A stretch of 32,866 nucleotides of DNA from Candidatus Kuenenia stuttgartensis (lineage in GTDB: Bacteria; Planctomycetota; Planctomycetia; Pirellulales; UBA1268). This document shows, piece by piece, positions 19,923 to 27,941 of this stretch. The number at the start of each line of letters is the position of its first letter. The stretch's first letter is position 1. Under the pieces are notes generated by a model. The model was not told the origin of the DNA. It worked only from the letters and a program-made list of their open reading frames with translations, and searched no databases. The position numbers and the translations under genes are program-made. Where the stretch lies: the NCBI GenBank assembly GCA_945890755.1, contig CAMDDA010000011.1, forward strand, positions 1-32,866. Direction: 5' to 3'.

Positions 19923-20798
19923 ATGACTGCCTGGCAACCCCATCTGGCGTTTCCCAACGGTCTCGGGACCACATGCCCGCTCGTGGAACGCGACTTTCCG
20001 ATCGCCGTCTGCTGGGCTCACAAGTCGGCCAATACCACGATGCTCAAGTGGTTTCTCTTTCAGACGGGCCTGCTCGAGCAGGCGGAGAGGGAATACCCCG
20101 ACCAGATGCATCTCTTCTGGTATGCCCACACCTCCGCTCAATCAGACTTTGCCGACCGAGTGTTCCGGGCACTTGCCGGACCGGTGCGGAAACTGACGGT
20201 GAAGGTCATCCGCGACCCTGCCCATCGCGCAGTCAGTAGCTTCCTGCACTTCGTTCGCGACCCGGAGAAGGGCTTTCGAGAAACCTGGAATCAGTTCGTC
20301 GAATGGAAGCGAGTGACGGGCCGCGGTGTGGCGGCCACGGCCACGTTCGTCGAGTTCTTGTCCTTCATCCGCGACACCACGGCGGCAGGAACACTCCACG
20401 ATCCGCACCTGCAGTGCCAATGGAACGCAGCCCAGGATCCGTGTGTGATGCAGCACATCCCGCTCGAGGAACTCGGGCCACGCCTCCGTGCACTGGAACA
20501 GCTCTGCGGCCTGCGGGAATCACCGCTCGACGCGTTGTCACGGAGCCCGCATCACAGCCCACCGGCGGGCCGGCGTCCGTGGCCGGCGAACGCGGCAGGG
20601 ATGCCGCTCGATCGCAGATCGCTCAAAAGCCTCGGCGGTCCTCCGGCGGGAGCTCTGCTCGACGCCACGACACGGGCGCTCGTCAGCAAGGCGTTTGCCG
20701 AGGACTACGCGGCGTACGACCGCTTCTACGCAGACATCGCTGTCCGACGTCTCGGACACGGTGCCGCCGCCCCTGAACCGCGCCGGAGAGCCGCATGA
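19923..20798 (+). CDS. Sulfotransferase family protein
   Basis: AVCWAHKSANTTMLKWFLFQTG (5' PAPS-binding-like) and VKVIRDPAHRAVSSFLHFVRDP (3' phosphate-binding-like). Start chosen at MTAWQPHLAF. Confidence 0.75.
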   Translation: MTAWQPHLAFPNGLGTTCPLVERDFPIAVCWAHKSANTTMLKWFLFQTGLLEQAEREYPDQMHLFWYAHTSAQSDFADRVFRALAGPVRKLTVKVIRDPAHRAVSSFLHFVRDPEKGFRETWNQFVEWKRVTGRGVAATATFVEFLSFIRDTTAAGTLHDPHLQCQWNAAQDPCVMQHIPLEELGPRLRALEQLCGLRESPLDALSRSPHHSPPAGRRPWPANAAGMPLDRRSLKSLGGPPAGALLDATTRALVSKAFAEDYAAYDRFYADIAVRRLGHGAAAPEPRRRAA

Positions 20799-20844
20799 GC
20801 CGCCACCCGCATTCACACACGACCCCTGCCATGAAGGCCTGCCC

Positions 20845-22281
20845 ATGAAGATCGGCACGATCGTCGGCAATCGCATCGCCCGTGTTCCCGTCGTCGGACG
20901 ATTCACGGAGGCGTATCGCATCGGCGCCCGGCAGCAGCGGATGCTGCGAAACACACCCCCACCCGCGAGCATCCCGCCCGAGCAGGCCTCCGCACCTCCG
21001 GCGCCCGAACCGACTCCCGCGCCCGAACCGACTCCCGCGCCTGAACCGCCCGCCGCGCCGACACCACCGCCCCCCACCGTTGCGGCCTGGCTCGATGCCC
21101 GCTGGCCGGCCATCCGGCCCATCGACTGCTTTCCAGCGCCATCAGGCGGCCCGCGGATTTCCCTTGTGACCGACGCGATCGATCCGGCACATCTGTTCGG
21201 TGGCGTCGGCACCGCGCTGGTGCTCGGCGCGCTCGTCGCCAACCACTCCAAGGCCGTGCTCCGGCTGGTCACGCGGAACGTGCCGCCGGATGCGGCTGCC
21301 GTCGGCCGCGTGCTGGAAGCCAATGGCGTGCGACTGGAAGGCCGCATGGAAGTGGTCTACGCCCCGCATCGGGGCGGCCGGGAGCTGCCTGTTTCCGACG
21401 ACGACTTCTTCATCTCCACGTCGTGGTGGACGACCCGGAGCCTGCTCTCGACCGTGCACCGTGAGCGGATCGCCTATCTGCTGCAGGAAGACGAGCGGAT
21501 GTTCTATCCGTATGGCGACGAACGGCTGCGGTGCGAGCAGACGCTCCACGAGCCCGACGTGCTCACGGTCGTCAATTCGCGACTGCTGTTCGACCACCTG
21601 GTCGATGGCCCCGACCCGATCCCCGACCTGGCCGAGAGGGCGATCTGGTTCGAGCCGGCTTTTCCTGCCGCCGCCTCGCCGGCCCCGCGAAAGCCCGGCA
21701 AGCGCCGACTTTTCTTCTACGCCCGGCCCAACAACCTCCGGAACCTGTTCGAACTCGGGATCCAGTCCCTCGCCGACGCGGTCGCCGACGGCACTTTCCA
21801 CCCTGACCAGTGGGACGTCTTCCTGGTCGGGAAGGACGTTCCCGAGCTGCTCTTCCCCCGGGGGCTGCAGCCACACCGCGTCGCCGGGTTGGGCTGGGCC
21901 GACTACCAGGCTCTCGTGAGGACGATGGATGCCGGCTTCGTGCTGATGGACACGCCACACCCCTCGTATCCGCCGCTCGACCTGGCGGCATCGGGGGCCG
22001 CCGTGCTGACCAACGCCCGCGGCCTGAAGCAGGATCTCGCGAGTTACTCCGACAACATTGCCGTCGTGCCGCCGACCCTGCCGCACCTGCGCCAGGGACT
22101 CGCCGCCTTGGCCCGGGCTGCCGGCGACGACGAGGCCCGCACGTCCGCCGTCGAGAACGATCGCATCTGCCGCGATTGGCATCAGGCCCTCGATACGTCG
22201 GTCGCCCGGATCATCCGTCACTTCGGCTGCGAGCAGCGGCCCATCCGACTCTCCGACACCCCTTTGCGTCAGGCCGGCTGA
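20845..22281 (+). CDS. Glycosyltransferase, WsaF/GT4-like, with N-terminal Pro-rich linker
   Basis: ISLVTDAIDPAHLFGGVGTALVLGALVAN; YLLQEDERMFYPYGDE; FFYARPNNLRNLFELGIQSL; LVLMDTPHPSYPPLDLAASGAAVLTN-like C-terminal donor region. Confidence 0.75.
   Translation: MKIGTIVGNRIARVPVVGRFTEAYRIGARQQRMLRNTPPPASIPPEQASAPPAPEPTPAPEPTPAPEPPAAPTPPPPTVAAWLDARWPAIRPIDCFPAPSGGPRISLVTDAIDPAHLFGGVGTALVLGALVANHSKAVLRLVTRNVPPDAAAVGRVLEANGVRLEGRMEVVYAPHRGGRELPVSDDDFFISTSWWTTRSLLSTVHRERIAYLLQEDERMFYPYGDERLRCEQTLHEPDVLTVVNSRLLFDHLVDGPDPIPDLAERAIWFEPAFPAAASPAPRKPGKRRLFFYARPNNLRNLFELGIQSLADAVADGTFHPDQWDVFLVGKDVPELLFPRGLQPHRVAGLGWADYQALVRTMDAGFVLMDTPHPSYPPLDLAASGAAVLTNARGLKQDLASYSDNIAVVPPTLPHLRQGLAALARAAGDDEARTSAVENDRICRDWHQALDTSVARIIRHFGCEQRPIRLSDTPLRQAG
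21001..21048 (+). repeat. 18 bp tandem repeat (GCGCCCGAACCGACTCCC) encoding APEPTP
   Basis: Two full copies (21001-21018, 21019-21036) plus a partial third. Confidence 0.85.
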
Positions 22282-22297
22282 ACCCCTCGGCGTCGCC

Positions 22298-23482
22298 ATG
22301 TATCAACGACTCGTCTGCGACAGCTTCCACTACGTGCCCCCGTGGGACGCCCAGTCGCTCGAAGACCGGCTCGCCGCACTCGACGCCGACCTCCCCCGTG
22401 TGGCCTGGCTCTATGAACGGCCCGATACGAGCACCTTTCGGTACCGGGTGTTCAACATGGTGGAGTGCCTCCAGCAGGAGACTCCGCGGCGGGTGGCGGC
22501 TTCGTGGTTCAGCGGTTCCGAGATCGAGGCCCTGATCAACCGCCTCCCGGAACTCGACGTGCTCGTGCTGTCCCGTGTCCGGTACGACGCCTCGGTCGCC
22601 CGGCTGATCGCGCTGGCCCGCGCCCACAGGGTGACCGTGCTCTTCGACTGCGACGACCTCGTGTTCGACACCCGGTTCGTCCACCTCGTGCTCGACACCC
22701 TCGACCAAGACACGCATTCCGCGGCGAATTTTGACGGCTGGTTCGCCTACGTCGGTCGCCTGGAGGCGGTGGCCCGCATGTGCGACGGGGGAATCACCAC
22801 GAACGACTTTCTGGCCGCACGTATGACCGAAGTGATCCGCGGCCCGGCTGCCGTGGTGCCCAACTTCCTCAACCGCTATCAGCAGCAGACATCCGATCTG
22901 CTGCTCGCCGAGAAGGCCGCCCGCGGCTATCGCGGCGACGGTACGATCGGCATCGGCTACTTCAGCGGCTCGCCCACGCATAACCGCGACTTCGCCATCG
23001 CCGCCCCTGCACTCGTGCGGCTGCTCGAAGCCGATCCCGACGTCCGCGTCCGCATCGTGGGCTTCATGGACTCGACCGGACCGCTGGCCGCCTACGCCGA
23101 TCGCGTGGAGCAGTTTCCGCTGCATGACTGGATCAATCTTCAAAAGCTGATCGCCGAAGTGGAGATCAACATCGCCCCCCTGCAGGACAACGTCTTCACG
23201 AATTGCAAGAGTGAACTGAAGTTCTTCGAGGCGGCCGCCGTGGGCACATGGACGATCGCCACGCCAACGACGACGTTCCAGGCGGCCATCAGCTCGCCCG
23301 AGATCGGCCAGCTGGCCCGGGCCGACGAGTGGGACGACGCCCTCGCCGGGGCCGTGGCGCTCGTCCGGTCACAGTCGCGTCATGCCATCGTGGCCGAGGC
23401 GAACGCGGCGCTCGTCCGCGAACGCTACGGCTGGGATCGTTTTGGCGACACGATCTGCGAGGCGGTGCTCCGTCATGTCTGA
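22298..23482 (+). CDS. Glycosyltransferase (GT4-like)
   Basis: RYRVFNMVECLQ; VLFDCDDLVFDT; IGIGYFSGSPTHNRDFAIAAPALVRLL; INIAPLQDNVFTNCKSELKFFEAAAVGTWTIATPT. Confidence 0.8.
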   Translation: MYQRLVCDSFHYVPPWDAQSLEDRLAALDADLPRVAWLYERPDTSTFRYRVFNMVECLQQETPRRVAASWFSGSEIEALINRLPELDVLVLSRVRYDASVARLIALARAHRVTVLFDCDDLVFDTRFVHLVLDTLDQDTHSAANFDGWFAYVGRLEAVARMCDGGITTNDFLAARMTEVIRGPAAVVPNFLNRYQQQTSDLLLAEKAARGYRGDGTIGIGYFSGSPTHNRDFAIAAPALVRLLEADPDVRVRIVGFMDSTGPLAAYADRVEQFPLHDWINLQKLIAEVEINIAPLQDNVFTNCKSELKFFEAAAVGTWTIATPTTTFQAAISSPEIGQLARADEWDDALAGAVALVRSQSRHAIVAEANAALVRERYGWDRFGDTICEAVLRHV

Positions 23483-24401
23483 TCCCACTTCATCGCTGCC
23501 GCCCGATCCCCGGCGGGATCTGCTCCTGGAAGGCATCCCGCGGACCGCGCGGCTCGTCGAGATCGGCGCCTCGTTCCGCCCGCTCGTGCCGAAGCGCGAT
23601 GGCTGGAACACCTGCGTCGTGGACCACGACACGCGGGAGGGGCTGCTGGCAAAGTATGCCCGGGCGGCCATCGACCCCGACTCGATCGAGGTTGTCGACG
23701 TGCTCTGGACGGGCGGCCGTCTCCACGACGCATTTCCCCGCGAGCAGCTCGGCACGTTCGATGCGTTGATCGCCTCGCACGTGCTCGAGCACATGCCCGA
23801 CCTGATCGCCTTCCTCGACAGCGCACGGCAGCTGGTGCGGGACGACGGTCATCTCGTCTTCGCCCTTCCCGACAAGCGGTGGTCGTTCGACTTCTTTCGC
23901 CCGCCCACGCTGGCGGGCCGCGTGCTGCTCGCCCACCACGACCGTCGCGAACGGCACTGCCCCGCCACGCTCTTCGACGAGGTCGCCTATTCGGTGACGC
24001 TCCGCGGCCAGCCGGGCTGGGGGGCCGGGGCGGCAGCCGACGAGCTCGCCTTCGCCCATCCTCCCGGCCGCGCGAAGACTCTGTTCGACGCGGTCTGTCG
24101 GCCGGACGACGACTACCGCGATGCTCACGCCTGGCAGTTCACGCCGGCGTCATTCACGCTCTTGATCCTCGATCTCGCCCTGGCCGGCGTCTGCGACTGG
24201 CGGGTCGAGTGGGTTCGTCCGACGCCCGCCGTCGAGTTCCTCGGTCGGCTGAGGCCGGGCCGGGCCCGCTTCGCCGACGACGAGTCGCTCCAGCGCGAGC
24301 GGCTCCGGCTTCTCAGGGAGATGGCCCGCGAGTCGATCGCCCACTGGCGAACGCTCGTGGGCGACGAGCAGCCGGCCACGAATCCAGCTGTAGCACCGTG
24401 A
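23475..24401 (+). CDS. Class I SAM-dependent methyltransferase-like protein
   Basis: RLVEIGASFRPLVPKRDGWNTCVVDHD; FDALIASHVLEHMPDLIAFLDSARQLVRDDGHLVFALPDKRWSFDFFRP. Confidence 0.8.
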   Translation: MSDPTSSLPPDPRRDLLLEGIPRTARLVEIGASFRPLVPKRDGWNTCVVDHDTREGLLAKYARAAIDPDSIEVVDVLWTGGRLHDAFPREQLGTFDALIASHVLEHMPDLIAFLDSARQLVRDDGHLVFALPDKRWSFDFFRPPTLAGRVLLAHHDRRERHCPATLFDEVAYSVTLRGQPGWGAGAAADELAFAHPPGRAKTLFDAVCRPDDDYRDAHAWQFTPASFTLLILDLALAGVCDWRVEWVRPTPAVEFLGRLRPGRARFADDESLQRERLRLLREMARESIAHWRTLVGDEQPATNPAVAP

Positions 24402-24407
24402 CCGTCG

Positions 24408-25274
24408 TCATGTGACGGCGAGCCGATCGGCACAATCTCGCATCTCGAAGATCATCCGCTTGAGCAGTTCACCGCGGCGTTGCTGTAGGTCTCCCGGAGC
24501 GATGGGCAACCGGGGCCGTGACAGCGACACGAGAAACTCGGTGTAGGGCTGGGGCTCGATCCAGTCGATGCGCCAGTCGATCACTCCGAGCGTTGCGAGT
24601 TCCAGCACGATCAATTCGAAGCTCGCCGGCGTGAACTGCCAGGCATGGCAATCGACGTATCTGGCGGAAGGAGCCGTTGCCTGCTCGGCGTGGCGGTACG
24701 CCTGTTCCAGCGTGTGGTCGAGCGCGAGTCCTGTGAGCGGCTCGGCTCCCCAGGCGGCCCGGCCGTCGAGGCGGGCGAGATAGGCCACGTGGTCGAAGAG
24801 TTCGGCGTAGCCGTGCCGTGTCGCGCCGGCCCGGTGGGCGGCCAGCACCCGGCCGGTGGTGGACATGGGCCGAAACACGTCGAAGCAGAGCCGGCGATCG
24901 GGAAGCGCGAGCCGCAGCAGGCCGGAGCGGGAATCGACGAGCGCCTCGGCCGCCTTGAAGAAGCCGATCGGGTCGGGCACGTGCTCGAGCACATGGCTGG
25001 CGATGACCGCGGCATAGCTGCCGCGGTCGTGGGCCGGAAAGGCATCCGCGAGCGGCCCGCCCGCCCAGATGACGTCGACCTCCTCGATCCGCGACGTGTC
25101 GACGGATGGATCGCGTTCGTACTTGGCCACCAACGCGGCACGATCGCCGTGGTCGACGACGGTGGTTCGCCAGCCGGCGGCCTTGGCCGCCACGGGCCCG
25201 TAGCTGGGGCCGATCTCGATCACGCGGCTGTCGTGCGTCAATCCGGAGAGCAGGAGCGATGTGCGGTCGAGCAT
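24408..25274 (-). CDS. Class I SAM-dependent methyltransferase-like protein, paralog of the 23475-24401 gene
   Basis: VIEIGPSYGPVAAKAAGWRTTVVDHGD; YAAVIASHVLEHVPDPIGFFKAAEALVDSRSGLLRLALPDRRLCFDVFRP; shared CHAWQFTPASFELIVLEL. Confidence 0.82.
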   Translation of the reverse strand: MLDRTSLLLSGLTHDSRVIEIGPSYGPVAAKAAGWRTTVVDHGDRAALVAKYERDPSVDTSRIEEVDVIWAGGPLADAFPAHDRGSYAAVIASHVLEHVPDPIGFFKAAEALVDSRSGLLRLALPDRRLCFDVFRPMSTTGRVLAAHRAGATRHGYAELFDHVAYLARLDGRAAWGAEPLTGLALDHTLEQAYRHAEQATAPSARYVDCHAWQFTPASFELIVLELATLGVIDWRIDWIEPQPYTEFLVSLSRPRLPIAPGDLQQRRGELLKRMIFEMRDCADRLAVT

Positions 25275-25331
25275 GGGCCGACGAATAGCCCGAGACTCCA
25301 GGCGGCCACAACCCCGGCCTCAAAAATCTCG

Positions 25332-25353
25332 CCCGAGGCAGGCTGCACTCGGG
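25332..25353. promoter_or_regulatory. Palindrome CCCGAG-GCAGGCTGCA-CTCGGG abutting the sigma-54 promoter
   Basis: Inverted repeat seen directly; ends 1 bp before the -24 element. Confidence 0.5.
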
Positions 25354-25354
25354 T

Positions 25355-25371
25355 TTGGCACGGACCTTGCA
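25355..25371 (+). promoter_or_regulatory. Sigma-54 (RpoN) promoter, -24/-12
   Basis: TTGGCACG-GACC-TTGCA exactly fits YTGGCACG-N4-TTGCW with GG (25357) to GC (25369) spacing of 12. Confidence 0.8.
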
Positions 25372-25434
25372 TTACAGGACTCGTAGTCTGCGAGACGGAG
25401 GTTTTACAGGCCTTGTCATGCAGAAAACCACCGT

Positions 25435-25477
25435 GGCCTCACCATTGTGGTGAGGGCCGAATCACCATTTTTGTGAG
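25435..25477 (+). promoter_or_regulatory. Leader inverted repeats GGCCTCACCA-TTG-TGGTGAGGGCC and TCACCATTTTTGTGAG
   Basis: 8 bp perfect stem (25437-25444/25448-25455) followed by a second, shorter TCAC/GTGA inverted repeat. Confidence 0.6.
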
Positions 25478-25524
25478 CCCGCACGGGCACCCCAGCCATT
25501 TTCTCGCACGCAAGGAGCACGCTC

Positions 25525-26316
25525 ATGAGATTCCGCACGGTCGCGACCGCCGTGGCAGTCGCCGCCCTCACTCTCCCCTTTGCCCAGACGGCCCGGGCCG
25601 CCGCCATCCAGGGCCTGTTCAACACTGGCGTCAGCGGGTCGGGCACGGCCCTGGCTCAGAATGAAATCGACCCCCACTGGACCATCTCGGCCAGCCCCTT
25701 CGAGGCGACCCGAAGCGGCACGACGACGATCACGGGCACGGTGCCCAACTTCTACAACGGCGAAGCGCGGGCCGACTGGGTCAATGCATGGACGTCAGAG
25801 ACGGCCAACTCGGGGACGTCAACGTGGATCACGCCGAATCTGGCGTCGCTCCTGCCTGGTCAATTCGAAGACCAGGACGTGAACGGCAACATGGGTCTCT
25901 ACACGTTCCGCACCACCTTCACGATCCCCGAGGCCTTCGCGTCAGCCCAGATCACCGGCCTGTGGGCGGCCGACAATTACGGCGGCGAGGTGCCCGATTT
26001 TGAAGACAATACTCCCGACGTAAGCCAGATCACGAACTACATCCGCCTCAACGGCACCGAAATCACGCCGGGCCTGCTCCAATACGACTTCACCGCCCGC
26101 GCGTTCACGATTTCGACCGGATTCATTCAGGGCGAAAACATCCTTGAATTCAACGTTTCAAACACGATCGGGGATTTCGCGCCAAATCCGATCGGCACGC
26201 AGATCGTGTTCACATCGGCGACCTACGCCGTCCCCGAACCCTCGGTGTCGATTCTCGCCGCGAGCGGCCTCGGAATCGCCGGCTTCCGCCACGTGCGTCG
26301 CCGCAGAAAGGCATGA
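25525..26316 (+). CDS. PEP-CTERM sorting domain protein
   Basis: Signal peptide MRFRTVATAVAVAALTLPFAQTARA; C-terminus VPEPSVSILAASGLGIAGFRHVRRRRKA; AAGGAG ribosome-binding site. Confidence 0.93.
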   Translation: MRFRTVATAVAVAALTLPFAQTARAAAIQGLFNTGVSGSGTALAQNEIDPHWTISASPFEATRSGTTTITGTVPNFYNGEARADWVNAWTSETANSGTSTWITPNLASLLPGQFEDQDVNGNMGLYTFRTTFTIPEAFASAQITGLWAADNYGGEVPDFEDNTPDVSQITNYIRLNGTEITPGLLQYDFTARAFTISTGFIQGENILEFNVSNTIGDFAPNPIGTQIVFTSATYAVPEPSVSILAASGLGIAGFRHVRRRRKA

Positions 26317-26358
26317 TGCAAGCGGCCTGCGCGGCGTGGGATGGCGATCGTTGAGACG

Positions 26359-26475
26359 TCACTCCGCCGCGCGGCCGAACGTGATCAAGACGCCGAACTC
26401 CTCCTCGTCCTCGAACGGATCGAAGTCGCCGTCGAACGGTCCGAACACGGCAGGTGGGCGGGAGGCGTGGTGCAT
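26359..26475 (-). CDS. Candidate 38 aa acidic small protein
   Basis: MHHASRPPAVFGPFDGDFDPFEDEEEFGVLITFGRAAE; AAAGGAA-like ribosome-binding site upstream of the ATG. Confidence 0.4.
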   Translation of the reverse strand: MHHASRPPAVFGPFDGDFDPFEDEEEFGVLITFGRAAE

Positions 26476-26653
26476 GGCGGGGTTCCTTTCAGGGAAACTC
26501 CACCCTCGGCCCCGGCCGGAAGCAAATGGTTGAATTCCGCCGCAGAAAACCGCTAGTCTGACCGCGGACACCGTGTTCAATCCGTCCGCCGCATCACCCC
26601 TCTTTCGGGCGGTGCTTCTGGGCGATCCGCCCCCTCCTTACGCGCATCCATTC

Positions 26654-27919
26654 ATGGCCACCTCCTCCGCCCCCGCGACCGCCCCGCACCACCAAGACCC
26701 CTGGTTCCAGGATCTCTTCGCCGATCGCATCGGCGGGGCCGGCTACGGCAAGGGCAATGAGATCTACAAGTTCGAACTGATCAAGCGGGCGAAGCGTCAG
26801 GCGCTCGCCGACCATCCCGAGCGGCGAATGCTCGACTTCGGGATCGGAGAAAACGACGAGATGGCCCCCGAGAGCGTGCGGGCCGTGATGCGGCGGGAGA
26901 TCGACCGTCCCGAAAACCGGGGCTACGCCGACAACGGCATCGCCGCCTACAAGCAGGCGGTGGCCGCCTTCATGCAGCGGGAGTTCGGCGTCGTGCTCGA
27001 CGCCGAAAAGGAGGTCAATCACTGCATCGGGTCGAAGACCGCCTACGCGATGCTGCCCGCCGCCTTTGTCAATCCCGGCGACGTCACGCTCATGACAGTG
27101 CCCGGCTATCCGGTCGCGGGCACGGCCACGCGGTGGTTCGGCGGCACGGTCCACCGCCTGCCGCTCGTGCCGGAGCACGACTTCTTCCCCGACCTCGACG
27201 GCATCCCCGCCGACGTGCTCGAGCGGACGAAGATGCTCGTGCTCTGCTACCCCAACAGCCCCACCGGCAAGACGGCCACCCGCGGTTTCTACGAGCGGGT
27301 CGTCGAGTTCGCCCACAAGCACCGCATCATCGTGGTGCAGGACGCAGCCCACATCATGCTCTCCTACGACGATGAGCCGCTGTCGTTCCTCTCGGTCGAC
27401 GGTGCCAAGGAGGTCGGCGTCGAGGTCCACTCGATGTCGAAAGGCTTCCACATGATCGGCTGGCGGCTCGGCTGGGTGTGTGGCCACGAGAAGATCGTGC
27501 GGGCCTTCGCCGACGTGAAGGACAACTGCGACTCCGGCCAGTTCATGGCGATCCAGAAGGCCGGGGCGGCGGCACTCGCCGATCCGGAGATTCCGCGGCA
27601 GGTTCGGGAAAAGTATCGCCGCCGGCTGGAGAAGCTCGTGGGCGTGTTGCGGGCCGTCGGCTTCGACTGCGAGATGCCGGGCGGCACCTACTTCCTCTAC
27701 ACGCGGTCACCCAAGGCCGCCGGGGATCGCAGCTTCGCGACCGCCCAGGATGCCAGCCAGTTCCTCATTCACGAGCTGTCGATCTCCACCGTGCCGTGGG
27801 ACGACTGCGGCGGCTACCTGCGGTTCTCGGCCACGTACGAGGCCGAGGACGAGGCGGCGAAAGACGACCTGATGGCCGAGGCTCATGCCCGTCTGCTGCG
27901 GGCGCGGCTCAAGTTCTGA
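26654..27919 (+). CDS. dapL: Class I/II aminotransferase, LL-diaminopimelate aminotransferase-like
   Basis: EIYKFELIKRAKR; MLDFGIGENDEMAP; CYPNSPTGKTA; PLP-lysine motif VHSMSKGFHMIGWRLGWVCG. Confidence 0.82.
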   Translation: MATSSAPATAPHHQDPWFQDLFADRIGGAGYGKGNEIYKFELIKRAKRQALADHPERRMLDFGIGENDEMAPESVRAVMRREIDRPENRGYADNGIAAYKQAVAAFMQREFGVVLDAEKEVNHCIGSKTAYAMLPAAFVNPGDVTLMTVPGYPVAGTATRWFGGTVHRLPLVPEHDFFPDLDGIPADVLERTKMLVLCYPNSPTGKTATRGFYERVVEFAHKHRIIVVQDAAHIMLSYDDEPLSFLSVDGAKEVGVEVHSMSKGFHMIGWRLGWVCGHEKIVRAFADVKDNCDSGQFMAIQKAGAAALADPEIPRQVREKYRRRLEKLVGVLRAVGFDCEMPGGTYFLYTRSPKAAGDRSFATAQDASQFLIHELSISTVPWDDCGGYLRFSATYEAEDEAAKDDLMAEAHARLLRARLKF

Positions 27920-27941
27920 CCGTCCCGAGGACATCCACATC

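Noticed and set aside
21142-22299. 385 aa and 310 aa minus-strand ORFs across the glycosyltransferases (21142-22299, 22211-23143)
   Set aside because: Antisense shadows of plus-strand genes carrying recognisable glycosyltransferase motifs.
26528-26560. TTGAAT...TAGTCT as a sigma-70 promoter for the aminotransferase
   Set aside because: Plausible but a weak match; not enough to report as a feature.
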